A DNA stretch of 64,000 bases from Sphingomonas sp. QA11 (GCF_028473665.1 NZ_CP098774.1:2852001-2916000), one strand, 5' to 3'. Numbered from the stretch's first letter, positions 8,445 through 18,330 are shown. The notes: generated by a model not told the origin, from the letters alone. Numbers and translations are program-made.

Positions 8445-10916
8445 CTATTTTGCCCGCGGCCTATACTCAAGCACCTGTGTCGAAGCAGCAACCGCCCGCA
8501 CATCGTCGGGATTCATGACGATCTTCTTCAATTCGTTGGTCTCGTGCATCATGGTCTGGTCCGACAGATGCGGGTTGCCGACCCCGCGCGGATCGACGAA
8601 CAGACTTTGGCCCCCCGCGTCCACCACCGAATAGAGTGCGGGATGATCGGGGTTGAGCTCCATCAACCCCACCCAGCCCTCGCCACCATTGTGCGGAGCC
8701 ATCGTCGGCCCGATGCGAAGGATGGCGGACAGACGGTTCGACGGATTGTCATCATCCGGAAGTTCGGGACGATCAGCCCTCTTTGCGGCAGGATCATAAT
8801 ATTTCCAGAAAACCGGCATCCGCCATTCGGTCATCGGTTTGCCGGGAAATTGCGGTTTGACCTGTCCGACCGTCGCCTTGATCGTCTCGATCAGCACCGC
8901 GTTGCGATCGCGGCCGTGGAAATAGTCGAAGACAAGAGGGGCACCGGCCTTGTCGCCCTGGAAGGCGCGCAACAACAGGCTGGTCTGATATCGCAGGTAG
9001 CGGCCCTCGTCGACCTTGCTCCACCAATTGTCGATATCCTTGCCGAAAACGATGCCGGGCGCGACGTTCAGCCATGCCCGGAACAGGGTCAGTCCGGGAT
9101 TGTCATATTGATGGTCGGCATCGAGATCTTCGTAGAGGCCATTATAGCTCAGCATGAGCTCGCCTGCCTGCTTCACCTCCGGGTCATCGCTGGCAGCGAT
9201 CGCGGCGCGAATATAGGGGACAAAGAACGCCGGTGTCGTCTGCGTCCGGTCCTGCGCCCCCATGGCATTGAAAATCTTGCGGTTGAACTCCCGCATGTCC
9301 AGCAGCGTGATTGCGTTGTTCGAAGCGGCTAGCTGATTGCCCAGCCAGGTCCGGAACGTCGCACCGATGCGGGCGTCATTCCCCTCCATCGACCAGCTCG
9401 TCGCCTTGCTGTTCCAGCTATGGATATAGCCCTGGCGAGGATTGAGCATGTGTGGCCGCTCCTGCGGCGTCAGGAAACCGGTCCATTCATACTCGCCGGT
9501 GCCCGGCGTCGGCAGGCGCGGATCCGCGCCGGGCGCCAGCTTCGGCAAATTGCCGGCTTCCCAGAATGCGATCTGGCCGTCTTCGCCACCATAGCAGATG
9601 CCCAGATTCCAGCCGACGCGATCCACCCCCTTGGTTTCGAAATCGGACAAGCTCTTCGCCCGTGCCATTTCGACGATCCCGACCCAGCTATCCAGTTCCT
9701 TGCCCCGCAGCCCGAAACGGTGGGAATAGGCGACGCCATGTTCCGCGTCCCAGTTCACGACCGGGCCATGGATCGTCCGGGCGACCTCATATGTGATCGG
9801 TTCGCCGCCCTTGACCAGAATGGTCTCGATCCGATGCTCCATGGTCTGCCAGGCGCCCTTGAACCAATATTGATATCGGTTCGCCGGGTTCAGGCGTTCG
9901 GCGAAAATCGTGTTCGCCTGCGCCACGCCCGAGGTCAGCAACCAGCCATGCTGCACGCCACGCCCCATGAACGGAGGCCCCCAGCCGCTGGAGCTGAAAC
10001 CAGCACTATCGAACCCGCCGCCATTGAGATGGATTTCGGGCCCATCGGCAGTGGCTTCCATCATCAGCACATGACCGCTCGCCGACTTTTTCGGGCCGAC
10101 GACCAGGCAACGGCTGGCTTCCTTGGGCAGTTCGGATGGAACCGTCGCGATATGTCGCAGCGATCGGAGATCGACCGCGCCTGCCTGTAACGGCAAAGGG
10201 GTCGCGACGGGTATTGGCCGGGGCGGCGCGAGATCCTCCCCCTTGGGTATCGCGGTGGGTGAATCAGGGTCCGAAATCGGCACGACGTCGTCAAAAATCT
10301 GACGCCCGATCTTTTCGCCATAACGGCTTGTCATCGCGTTCAGAAACTGGAGATTTTGCAATTCGTAGCTGTCGCGCCCATTCGGAACGGACGCGATATA
10401 GGCGAGATAGTCGATCAGGCTCCACGGCGTCGGCTTGATGCCCCAACGGATGAACTCCAGCGGCATCTTCTGCTCCGGGTCAGCGTTTACCTCGGCGATC
10501 GCGCGATTGACCCCATCGACAAATGCCTGGATCATCTGCTGGTGCTCGACCGGAATTGCCCGGTACATGCGCATCAGCTCGGCACTGGAAAGCTGCCGAT
10601 CACGGGCGGTCTTGTCCGATTCGATTGCTGTCTTGCCCAGGACCTCGGCGCGCCGGCCGGTAGCGCCACGCCGGGCGAGTTCCATCGCCGCGAGCCGGTC
10701 CTGCGCTTCGACATAGCCCGCGCCAAACATGATTTCCGCAGAAGTCCTGGCGAAGACGTGCGGCACGCCCTTCGCGTCCCGGTAGATCGTTACCTTCTGC
10801 TCCGCGCCATCGGTATTTACCGGTTGGCGTTGGGCATCGACTGCCGGGGCAAGGAACAGGGCGGCGAGAAGAGCAGTGCTCTTGCCGCTCAAGGTCACGC
10901 AATTCGCCAGTCGCAT
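8445..10916 (-). CDS. Secreted penicillin-acylase-family Ntn hydrolase
   Basis: About 823 residues from the ATG at 10914-10916, chosen because it opens a clear signal peptide ending VDAQ; the frame continues upstream without signal features. The N-terminal alpha-chain contains YRDAKGVPHVFARTSAE and GYVEAQDRLAAMEL, hallmarks of penicillin amidase/acylase proteins. The predicted self-cleavage nucleophile is Ser268 in EASRCLVVG, where most relatives have SN. The family hydrolyses amides of beta-lactams, acyl-homoserine lactones or acylated peptides in the periplasm. The changed residues around the nucleophile mean the substrate cannot be predicted. It is immediately downstream of an M20 amidohydrolase (11 bp gap), so the two probably act in sequence on an N-acyl compound. 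Confidence 0.87.
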   Translation of the reverse strand: MRLANCVTLSGKSTALLAALFLAPAVDAQRQPVNTDGAEQKVTIYRDAKGVPHVFARTSAEIMFGAGYVEAQDRLAAMELARRGATGRRAEVLGKTAIESDKTARDRQLSSAELMRMYRAIPVEHQQMIQAFVDGVNRAIAEVNADPEQKMPLEFIRWGIKPTPWSLIDYLAYIASVPNGRDSYELQNLQFLNAMTSRYGEKIGRQIFDDVVPISDPDSPTAIPKGEDLAPPRPIPVATPLPLQAGAVDLRSLRHIATVPSELPKEASRCLVVGPKKSASGHVLMMEATADGPEIHLNGGGFDSAGFSSSGWGPPFMGRGVQHGWLLTSGVAQANTIFAERLNPANRYQYWFKGAWQTMEHRIETILVKGGEPITYEVARTIHGPVVNWDAEHGVAYSHRFGLRGKELDSWVGIVEMARAKSLSDFETKGVDRVGWNLGICYGGEDGQIAFWEAGNLPKLAPGADPRLPTPGTGEYEWTGFLTPQERPHMLNPRQGYIHSWNSKATSWSMEGNDARIGATFRTWLGNQLAASNNAITLLDMREFNRKIFNAMGAQDRTQTTPAFFVPYIRAAIAASDDPEVKQAGELMLSYNGLYEDLDADHQYDNPGLTLFRAWLNVAPGIVFGKDIDNWWSKVDEGRYLRYQTSLLLRAFQGDKAGAPLVFDYFHGRDRNAVLIETIKATVGQVKPQFPGKPMTEWRMPVFWKYYDPAAKRADRPELPDDDNPSNRLSAILRIGPTMAPHNGGEGWVGLMELNPDHPALYSVVDAGGQSLFVDPRGVGNPHLSDQTMMHETNELKKIVMNPDDVRAVAASTQVLEYRPRAK

Positions 10917-10926
10917 GGTGCGCCCT

Positions 10927-12132
10927 TCAGCAGGATGTTTTCGAGAGAAACCGTTCGGCAAGCGTCGCCCACAAGGCGGCGCCCACAGGTGCGACCGTGT
11001 CGTTGAATTCATAATGTGCGTTGTGCAGCATCACCGCGCCGGCCCCCTGGTCGCCGTTGCCGATCAGCAGGAAACAGCCCGGTTTCTCTTCCAGATATCG
11101 TGCAAAATCCTCGCCCCCCATCGTGGGTTCGTCGAGATCGATGAAGCCCTCTTCACCGACGAGCGAGATGGCAATCTCACGGACGCGCGCGAACATATCG
11201 GGCGGATTGTGCATCGCGGGATAGCCTCGTTCATAGACCAGCTCAGCATGAGCCCCGAAGGTCGACGCGACGCTGGCCACGATTTCCTCCAGCCGCGACT
11301 GCACGATGTCCTGCGTCGCCCTGGACAAGGTGCGGACGGTTCCCGCCAGTGCGGCAGTTTCTGGAATCACGTTGAACGCAGTGCCCGCCGCCACCTTGCA
11401 GACCGACAATACGGCGCTGTCGAGCGGATTGACCCCACGCGACACAATGCTTTGCAGCGCGATCACCATGTGGGAAGCGACCAGCACCGGGTCGACCGCG
11501 AGATGCGGGCGAGCGGCATGACCGCCGCGACCGGTAATGACGATCTCGAAACGATCGGCCGCCGCGTACATTGGCCCCGCCCGACCGGCCAGCTTGCCGG
11601 CAGCCAGACCGGGCCGATTATGAATGCCGAAAATGGCCTGCATCGGGAAACGATCGAACAGACCGTCCCGGATCATGGCGCTGGCGCCGCCGTCGCGGTC
11701 GCCGTCCGCCCCCGAATAGCCGAGCGCTTCCTCGGCGGGCTGGAAGATGAAATGAACCGCGCCATCGAAATTACGCGTTTCGGCAAGATATTTGGCGGCG
11801 CCCAGCAGCATCGTGGTGTGCCCGTCATGGCCGCACGCATGCATGACCCCCGGGACGACCGACATATGATCCGATGCGCGTAGTTCCGTCATCGGCAGCG
11901 CATCGATATCAGCGCGGATGCCGATCCCGCGGTCCGACTGCCCAGCGCGCACTGTAGCGACGATGCCGGTTCCGCCGATGCCGGTATGGATCTCTTCGAT
12001 CCCGAACGCGCGCAGTTTCTCGATGATGAACGCGGCCGTGCCGTGCTCCTGAAAGCCAAGCTCGGGATGCCGATGGAGATGTTGGCGCCAGCTAGCCAGT
12101 TCCGGCTCAAGAATGGAAAGATCGATGGTCAA
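10927..12132 (-). CDS. M20 family metallo-amidohydrolase (hippurate hydrolase/N-acyl-amino-acid type)
   Basis: 401 residues starting at a TTG (12130-12132) after GGCAAGG. Metal-binding motifs of the M20D subfamily are clear: RADIDALPM, HACGHDGHTTMLLGAA, FQPAEE and, near the C terminus, MGGEDF. Between them is the dimerisation domain. These cytoplasmic enzymes remove acyl groups from amino acids or related amides. It sits between the penicillin acylase and an MFS transporter on the same strand, which suggests import of an N-acyl compound and stepwise deacylation. Confidence 0.9.
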   Translation of the reverse strand: MTIDLSILEPELASWRQHLHRHPELGFQEHGTAAFIIEKLRAFGIEEIHTGIGGTGIVATVRAGQSDRGIGIRADIDALPMTELRASDHMSVVPGVMHACGHDGHTTMLLGAAKYLAETRNFDGAVHFIFQPAEEALGYSGADGDRDGGASAMIRDGLFDRFPMQAIFGIHNRPGLAAGKLAGRAGPMYAAADRFEIVITGRGGHAARPHLAVDPVLVASHMVIALQSIVSRGVNPLDSAVLSVCKVAAGTAFNVIPETAALAGTVRTLSRATQDIVQSRLEEIVASVASTFGAHAELVYERGYPAMHNPPDMFARVREIAISLVGEEGFIDLDEPTMGGEDFARYLEEKPGCFLLIGNGDQGAGAVMLHNAHYEFNDTVAPVGAALWATLAERFLSKTSC

Positions 12133-12175
12133 AGCCTTGCCTCGTCGACAATGATTTGGTGAGTGCGGACGCCTA

Positions 12176-13462
12176 TCACGCCGCGACGGGCGCGCCTGCT
12201 CGTTTTTCCCGCTGACGCGCTGCTATCGGCATCGCCAGTCCCGACACGACACCCGCCACGCTGGCCGCCATTAACCACCATGCCGGCACCAGCGGGTCGC
12301 CTGTAATCTTGAGCATCCATGCGATCAGAAATTGTGCACTTCCGCCGAAGATCGACACGGCAAGCGTATAGGTCAGCGCATAGCCCAGGCTGCGACGGTC
12401 GCGACGGAATCCTTCCGCCAGGCAGACGTTGGCGGGCGCGGTGCACAGCGCGTAGAGCGTGGTCAGGATGAAGGCGCCCACCGCAAGCGTCGTGAACGAC
12501 GGATATCGCGTGATCTGAACGAAGATCGGGTAGATGAGCAGCAGCAAGGCAATCCGCGGCCAGACGATCAGCGGCCGCCGGCCCAGTCGATCGGAAAGGC
12601 AGCCACCCAGCAATCCGAACACGAACAGGCAAGACCCGGTAATGGCCGTGGTGGTAAAGGCGGTGACGGTATCGAGCTTCAATATGCTGACGGTATAAGT
12701 GTTGAAATATTGCAGCGTGTAGTTGGTGATGGTCCCCGAAAGGATCAGGACCAGGCCAGCGATGACGACCCGGGCGAAAGGCAGATCCTCGCTTTCCGGT
12801 TCGGAAGTGGGACCTTGGTGAAGCGTTTCCGGAATGATGCGGCGCAAATAGAAACCGATCGGCAGCAGGACGGCGCCCAGCAGGATCGCGATGCGCCATC
12901 CCCAGTCCGTTACGGCACTGGCCGGCAGCATCCAGGATATGACAAGCCCGACAATCCCTGCGGAAAGCACCGCGACACCCTGGCTTGCGATTTGCCATGC
13001 GCCATAGGCGCCTCGGCGATCGGCGGGAGCAGCCTCGATCAGCAAGGCGGTCGTGGGCCCGACTTCGCCGCCAAGCGCGAACCCCTGGACTAGGCGCGCC
13101 AGCACGACGATGATCGCACTCCCGATGCCCAGCACCGAAGCCGGCGGCGTCAATCCGATAACCAGAAGCGCCCCGCCCATCAGGGAGAAGCTGAGCAGCA
13201 TGGCCGGCTTGCGGCCAGCCCGGTCGCCGTAGCGGCCGATGACCGCGGCACCCAGCGGCCTTGCGAGAAACCCCACGGCGAACGCCGCCAGGGCCGCGAG
13301 CAGGCCATCCGATTTGCCCGCGAACAGGCTGGCCCCGATCTGGGGGGCAAAGAACAGGAAGATCGTAAAGTCGTAAAACTCGAGCGTATTGCCTGCGACC
13401 AGGCCGACAAGATGGGAGGTTTTCAGATTGTTCTTAACTGGCTGGTCGAAACCCAGTCCCAT
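12176..13462 (-). CDS. MFS transporter, metabolite:H+ symporter (MHS) type
   Basis: 428 residues with about 12 predicted membrane segments. The MHS signature GNTLEFYDFTIFLFFAP opens the protein, and the loop 2-3 motif is seen in GRYGDRAGRKP. MHS carriers (ProP, KgtP, citrate types) import small carboxylates, betaines or amino-acid-like solutes with protons. ATG start at 13460-13462. It is probably the first gene of an operon MFS - M20 amidohydrolase - penicillin acylase (gap to the next gene 43 bp). Confidence 0.88.
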   Translation of the reverse strand: MGLGFDQPVKNNLKTSHLVGLVAGNTLEFYDFTIFLFFAPQIGASLFAGKSDGLLAALAAFAVGFLARPLGAAVIGRYGDRAGRKPAMLLSFSLMGGALLVIGLTPPASVLGIGSAIIVVLARLVQGFALGGEVGPTTALLIEAAPADRRGAYGAWQIASQGVAVLSAGIVGLVISWMLPASAVTDWGWRIAILLGAVLLPIGFYLRRIIPETLHQGPTSEPESEDLPFARVVIAGLVLILSGTITNYTLQYFNTYTVSILKLDTVTAFTTTAITGSCLFVFGLLGGCLSDRLGRRPLIVWPRIALLLLIYPIFVQITRYPSFTTLAVGAFILTTLYALCTAPANVCLAEGFRRDRRSLGYALTYTLAVSIFGGSAQFLIAWMLKITGDPLVPAWWLMAASVAGVVSGLAMPIAARQREKRAGAPVAA

Positions 13463-13556
13463 TGTGTGTCTCCCCTGCCGGCTCGACGGGCCGCTCTACT
13501 CACACTCTCCAAAAACTGCCTTGATTGTGCCAATGCCCATTCGACATAGATATATT

Positions 13557-13575
13557 CTCGTCGTGGAACGACGAG
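13557..13575. terminator. Hairpin downstream of the SDR gene
   Basis: CTCGTCG-TGGAA-CGACGAG is a perfect 7-bp-arm inverted repeat starting 29 bp downstream of the SDR stop (13604) and about 95 bp upstream of the MFS start. On the minus strand it is followed by an A/T-rich stretch (AATATATC) but not a clean U-run, so it may be a weak terminator or an operator for the MFS operon. Confidence 0.35.
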
Positions 13576-13603
13576 GTCTACCGGGATTGGTGCACATCCC
13601 TGC

Positions 13604-14317
13604 TCAGACTAGGCTGCCGCCGCCATCTACCCGCACGATCTGGCCCGTCACATAAGTAGCGCGCATCAAGTAGAGATAGGCCTCGGCAGCCTCCTCTACC
13701 GTTCCGCCGCGTGGCAGTGGCAAGTTGACCGTGAAGCTGCTGATCGCGGCGTCGCCCATGGCCAGCACTTGCTCGCTCATGATCAGGCCCAGGCAGACGG
13801 CGTTGACACGAACGGGAGCCAGATCACGAGCGAGGCCCATTGCCAGGCCCTCCGTTGTGTTGGCCGAGGCGGTCACCAGCGGAGCGCCCCGCATCGGCCG
13901 GTGTGCCAGCATGCCGCCAGTCAACGTAATCGAGCCGGCGCTGGCGATATGCCGCATCGCATGTTTGGCGACACGCGCGGCGCCCCAGAACCTTACCTCC
14001 ATCCGCGCTTTGCTGGCGTCGATGTCGAGCTCTCGAGTGGGCCCGAACATGTGGCCCCAATCGCCCGCCGTGAAAACAAGATGGTCGAACCGGCCAGCGA
14101 CGTCGAAGAAGGCGGCGACCGAGCCCTCATCCTTCACGTCCACGGTCCGGCCCGTAGCCCCGTGTCCGAGCTTCTCAGCCGCCGCTTGGATGCGCGGCGC
14201 TTGGCTAGAGCCGACCACCACCTCGGCGCCACCCGCCAGCGCCGCTGCCGCCACAGCAAAGCCGACACCAGAGGCACCCCCGATCACTATGACTTTCGTA
14301 CCGCTCAACTCTGCCAT
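13604..14317 (-). CDS. SDR-family protein lacking the canonical catalytic triad
   Basis: A 237-residue Rossmann protein with the nucleotide-binding IGGASGVG (12-19) and the usual C-terminal VRVDGGGSLV. The catalytic Ser region reads SITLTGG (129-135) and the YxxxK positions read T149-x3-N153, so Ser, Tyr and Lys are all replaced. A subgroup of SDRs with 'GG...RP' in this region is known to lack YxxxK, so this is a family trait rather than sequence damage. It may still bind NAD(P) with a binding or regulatory role, or use another mechanism. The adjacent second SDR (14446) has an intact triad. Confidence 0.82.
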   Translation of the reverse strand: MAELSGTKVIVIGGASGVGFAVAAAALAGGAEVVVGSSQAPRIQAAAEKLGHGATGRTVDVKDEGSVAAFFDVAGRFDHLVFTAGDWGHMFGPTRELDIDASKARMEVRFWGAARVAKHAMRHIASAGSITLTGGMLAHRPMRGAPLVTASANTTEGLAMGLARDLAPVRVNAVCLGLIMSEQVLAMGDAAISSFTVNLPLPRGGTVEEAAEAYLYLMRATYVTGQIVRVDGGGSLV

Positions 14318-14445
14318 CTTCCAAGTTCCTCATATGACCAGATTCGACAATGCATCCAATGGGCAGGCTCAATGGACGGCCCATGGCAACCCACCTCGCG
14401 GGTGCGACCGCGATCAACCGTCGCCGCAAGGATTATGGGGACGGA

Positions 14446-15195
14446 TCAACCGGCTTCGGCCATCCACTGGACCGCGTCCTCGCCTGCCGCGATCCGCAAG
14501 GGGGCATTCGGATCGGTGGCGGCCCGCCAGACCGCCTTCGCCACATCGGCCGCATGGGTGACGGGGCCCGTGTCTTCGCGGAACCGGGCGATCATGCCTT
14601 CGATCAGGGGCTTGTAGTCGGGGTTGTCGAGCCCGCGCAGGTGCGGCATCGCATTCTCGCCGAAGCTGGTCTCGGGCGAACGACCCGGCAGAACAATGTG
14701 CACGCGCACGCCGAACGGCTCGACCTCGACCGCGAGCGATTCCGTAAGCGCATTCACCGCTGCCTTGCTGGCGCGGTAAACGCTGACCAGCGGCAGCGGC
14801 CGCAACGTAGCGGTGGACGTGACATTGATGATCGTCCCGCTGCGACGTTCGCGGAACCTGGGCAGAACCGCCTGCACCGTCGCCAGCGTGCCGAGCATGT
14901 TGGTTTCGAACAGTTGCCGCGCGGTTTCGGGCTCGATCAGTTCGATCGGGACTGCGGCGCCGAACCCGGCATTGTTGACGAGGACGTCGATCTCACCAGC
15001 CTCGCCGAACGCGCTGGCGACGCTGGCGGGATCGGTGACGTCGAGCGGGAGGATCGTGAGGTTGTCGGAAGCAGGGAGGAGATCGCGCTTTGGATTGCGC
15101 ATCGTGGCGACGACCTTCCACCCCTTTTCGAGGAACAACCTGGCGGTCTCGAGGCCGAACCCCGAGGAGCAGCCGGTGATGAGAACGGTGGGCAT
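14446..15195 (-). CDS. Short-chain dehydrogenase/reductase with intact triad
   Basis: 249 residues from the ATG at 15193-15195: TGCSSGFG cofactor motif (7-14), NNAG (74-77), and catalytic S127, Y140, K144 (VYRASKAAV). A classical NAD(P)-dependent oxidoreductase acting on an alcohol or carbonyl substrate; specificity cannot be read. It is divergent from an AraC regulator (start about 100 bp away), a very common SDR-AraC arrangement, so it is probably controlled by that regulator. Confidence 0.9.
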   Translation of the reverse strand: MPTVLITGCSSGFGLETARLFLEKGWKVVATMRNPKRDLLPASDNLTILPLDVTDPASVASAFGEAGEIDVLVNNAGFGAAVPIELIEPETARQLFETNMLGTLATVQAVLPRFRERRSGTIINVTSTATLRPLPLVSVYRASKAAVNALTESLAVEVEPFGVRVHIVLPGRSPETSFGENAMPHLRGLDNPDYKPLIEGMIARFREDTGPVTHAADVAKAVWRAATDPNAPLRIAAGEDAVQWMAEAG

Positions 15196-15293
15196 GGAGA
15201 AACTCCGGATGATTGCTGGTGCGCTGGAGATAGCCATGGCCTGCAAGACCTTCTATGCTCCACAATCTCGAATCAATTGGCGATAGTCCTGAT

Positions 15294-16199
15294 ATGGCCA
15301 CCGATCCGCTCGCTGAGATCGTGACTCTGCTGCAACCCTCGGCCAGCTTCTCCAAGCAGGTCGACTATGCCGGGCGCTGGCGCATCAACCGCGACGTTGA
15401 GGGCAAGCCCGTTTATTTCGCGGTCCTGGAGGGCCAATGTCGCGTGGTCGCCGCGGGCCGCCCGCCGATCACCGTCCATGCCGGTGATTTCGTATTGTCG
15501 CCATCGACCAGCGACCAGGTGATCGAGAGCATCGACGCACCCCCGCACGGGATCGACATGGCGCCAGCGGAGGTCGGGCCCGGCCGGTTTCGGGTCGGCG
15601 CGGCGAACGAGCCGGTCAATCTCAGGATGCAGGTCGGATTATGCAGTTTCGCTTCGCCTGACGCTGCGTTGCTCGTCTCGCTTCTCCCCGCAATGGTCGT
15701 GGCCCGCGGCGAGCCGCGGCTCGCGCAATTGCTTCAGCTGGTCGGCGACGAGACGCGCCAATCGCGGCCGGGGCGCGAGTTGGTGCTGGAACGGCTGCTC
15801 GAGGTGCTGCTGATCGAGGCGCTTCGGTGCGGTACTGACATCGCAGCGGTGCCGAGCGTCGCGCGCGGACTGTCGGACGATCGCCTGGTAGGTGCCTTGC
15901 GCGCCATGCATGCGCGTCCCGCGCACAGCTGGACGGTCGCCGCCCTGGCCGCTGAGGCAGCGATGTCGCGTTCCGCCTTCTTCGCGCGGTTCAGCCGTGT
16001 CGTCGGGCTTCCACCGATGGAGTATCTGCTCGCATGGCGCATGGCGCTCGCCAAGCGCCTGCTGCGCGGCCGCGAGGTCGCGATCCAGCATGTCGCGGCG
16101 CAGGTGGGCTATGGGTCGGCGAGCACGTTTAGCACCGCCTTCACCCGCCATGTCGGAACGCCGCCGATGCGATACGCTCGGGCAGCGCTTATCGGGTGA
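15294..16199 (+). CDS. AraC family transcriptional regulator with cupin sensor domain
   Basis: 301 residues from the ATG at 15294 (an ATG at 15255 gives 13 more residues). The N-terminal half is a cupin-type ligand domain (AraC N-terminal 6-like). The C-terminal half has two helix-turn-helix units, ending with the AraC signature region QHVAAQVGYGSASTFSTAF and GTPPMRYARAA. Divergent from the intact SDR gene, which it likely regulates. Confidence 0.88.
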   Translation: MATDPLAEIVTLLQPSASFSKQVDYAGRWRINRDVEGKPVYFAVLEGQCRVVAAGRPPITVHAGDFVLSPSTSDQVIESIDAPPHGIDMAPAEVGPGRFRVGAANEPVNLRMQVGLCSFASPDAALLVSLLPAMVVARGEPRLAQLLQLVGDETRQSRPGRELVLERLLEVLLIEALRCGTDIAAVPSVARGLSDDRLVGALRAMHARPAHSWTVAALAAEAAMSRSAFFARFSRVVGLPPMEYLLAWRMALAKRLLRGREVAIQHVAAQVGYGSASTFSTAFTRHVGTPPMRYARAALIG

Positions 16200-16374
16200 G
16201 CCAGGCAGTTGCAAAGCACGACCTCCCGCCTCGAAGAAGATCGAGCGAACAGCAGTTTGGGAATCACGCAATCGGCATTGAACGACTATAAAGGCGCGCT
16301 GCCAACCGTCCGCCCGCTCCCAGCCACGAAACGCCATTCCTTCGAGCCCGCTGATGTTGCTGGTGCTACTCGCG

Positions 16375-16403
16375 CTTGAAAGGTTTCGGCCAGCCAGCCA
16401 TCT
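16375..16403 (+). promoter_or_regulatory. Candidate sigma-32 (RpoH) promoter of htpG
   Basis: CTTGAA at 16375-16380, a 17-bp spacer, then CCATCT at 16398-16403. This matches the alphaproteobacterial heat-shock consensus (CTTG...CYATNT) and lies 41 bp upstream of the htpG ATG. Confidence 0.6.
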
Positions 16404-16443
16404 GCTGCGTTGTTCAACCTCGGAAGGCCATTAGGAAAACTGC

Positions 16444-18330
16444 ATGACGACGATCACCGAAGCCGTGCCTGAAACCCGTTCATTCGAAGCGGATGTCGCC
16501 AAGCTGCTGCACCTGATGGTGCATTCGGTCTATTCGGACAAAGATGTCTTCCTGCGTGAGTTGATCTCGAACGCAGCCGATGCATGTGAAAAGCTGCGCT
16601 ACGAGGGACTTAGCAACGCGAGCCTCCTCGGCGAGGATGGGCAGCCCCGCATCACCGTGACGCTCGATCCCGACAACCGGCGGTTCACGATCGAGGACAA
16701 TGGCATCGGCATGAGCGAGGAAGAGCTTGCCGATGCGCTCGGCACCATCGCGCGGTCCGGTACCAAGGCGTTCATGGACAAGATCGCCGGCGCCAGGGAA
16801 GCGGAAGGCAGTCACCTCATCGGCCAGTTCGGCGTCGGATTCTATTCGGCCTTCATGGTCGCCGATCAGGTCGAGGTGATCTCGCGGCGCGCGGGCGCCG
16901 ATACGGCCGCATCATGGTCGTCCGACGGCCTCGGCACCTATACGATCCAGCCGGTCGATTCAGCCGACGCGCCGGGGCGCGGCACACGCGTGCTGCTGCA
17001 CCTCAAGGAGGAGGCATCCAGCTATACCGAGAGCTTCACGATCGAGCGCACGATCAAGACCCAGTCGGGCCACGTGCCGGTGCCGATCTTCCTCAAGGAC
17101 AGGCCCGACGCGGAGCCGAAGCAGATCGCCGACGGTGCCGCGCTCTGGACAAGGCCAAAGACCGAGGTCACGGCCGAGGAATATAAGGATTTCTATCGCA
17201 GCGCCGCCGGCCAGTTCGACGAACCCGCGTTGACGCTCCACTATCATGCCGAGGGTCTGCACGAATATTCCGTGCTGGCCTTCGTACCGGAGACCAAGCC
17301 GTTCGATCTGTTCGATCCCGATCGCGCCGGTCGGATGAAACTCTACGTCCGGCGGGTCTTCATCACTGACGACGCACAGATTCTGCCCCGCTATCTCCGT
17401 TTCGTGCGCGGCCTGGTCGATTCCAACGATCTACCCCTCAACGTGTCGCGCGAGATGATTCAGGAGAGTCCGGTCCTCGCCGCGATACAGAAAGGCATCT
17501 CCAACCGCGTGCTGTCGGAACTGGACAAGCTCACGACCGGCGACACCGAGCGCTATCTGAAGATCTGGGACAATTTCGGCCCGGTGCTGAAAGAGGGCCT
17601 CTACGAGGATTATACCCGACGCGAGGCGCTGCTGGGCCTCGCCCGTTTCAAGACCACCGCGCCGGGCAGCGAATGGCGCTCGCTCAAGGACTATGAGGCC
17701 GGTCTGAAGGAGAACCAGACGGCCATCTACTACGCCACCGGGACTGACCTCGACCGTCTTGCCGCCTCACCCCAACTTGAAGGCTTTCGCGCCCGCGGGA
17801 TCGAGGTGCTGCTGCTCACTGACCAGGTCGATAGTTTCTGGGTTACATCCGGCCTCGACTATGAGGGCAAGCCGTTCAAATCGGTGACCCAAGGCCTTGC
17901 CGACCTTAGCCTGATCCCGCTCGCTGATGGCGAACAACCCGCGGTAGCTGCTTCGGATGCGGTCAACGGATTCATCGCCTTCGTGAAGGAGACCCTGGGT
18001 GACGCGGTCTCCGACGTTCGTGTGTCCGATCGCCTCATCGAGAGCGCGGCCTGCCTTGTCGCGCCGGAACATGGGATGGACCGGCAACTCGAAAAGCTGC
18101 TTGCCGGCGCTGGCCGGCTCGATACTGCGGCAAAGCCGGTGCTTGAGATCAATCCGCACCATGCTCTCGTTGAGAAACTGAGCGCGGTCGACGGCAGTGA
18201 CGAGGTCATCCGTGCGGATGCCGCGCATCTTCTCTTCGACGAGGCCCGGATCGCCGACGGCGAGTTGCCTGTCGATCCGCGCGCCTTCTCCGCTCGGCTG
18301 ATGCGATTGCTGGAGCGTGGAATAGGCTGA
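16444..18330 (+). CDS. htpG: Molecular chaperone HtpG (Hsp90)
   Basis: 628 residues, normal length for bacterial Hsp90. N-terminal GHKL ATPase motifs are all present: ELISNAADACEKLRY, DNGIGMSEEEL, and GQFGVGFYSAFMVAD. The middle domain (NVSREMIQES) and C-terminal dimerisation domain are intact. Cytosolic ATP-dependent chaperone. The likely RpoH promoter upstream fits heat-shock control. No partner genes are adjacent; it is a single-gene unit separating the catabolic region from the radical-SAM locus. Confidence 0.97.
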   Translation: MTTITEAVPETRSFEADVAKLLHLMVHSVYSDKDVFLRELISNAADACEKLRYEGLSNASLLGEDGQPRITVTLDPDNRRFTIEDNGIGMSEEELADALGTIARSGTKAFMDKIAGAREAEGSHLIGQFGVGFYSAFMVADQVEVISRRAGADTAASWSSDGLGTYTIQPVDSADAPGRGTRVLLHLKEEASSYTESFTIERTIKTQSGHVPVPIFLKDRPDAEPKQIADGAALWTRPKTEVTAEEYKDFYRSAAGQFDEPALTLHYHAEGLHEYSVLAFVPETKPFDLFDPDRAGRMKLYVRRVFITDDAQILPRYLRFVRGLVDSNDLPLNVSREMIQESPVLAAIQKGISNRVLSELDKLTTGDTERYLKIWDNFGPVLKEGLYEDYTRREALLGLARFKTTAPGSEWRSLKDYEAGLKENQTAIYYATGTDLDRLAASPQLEGFRARGIEVLLLTDQVDSFWVTSGLDYEGKPFKSVTQGLADLSLIPLADGEQPAVAASDAVNGFIAFVKETLGDAVSDVRVSDRLIESAACLVAPEHGMDRQLEKLLAGAGRLDTAAKPVLEINPHHALVEKLSAVDGSDEVIRADAAHLLFDEARIADGELPVDPRAFSARLMRLLERGIG

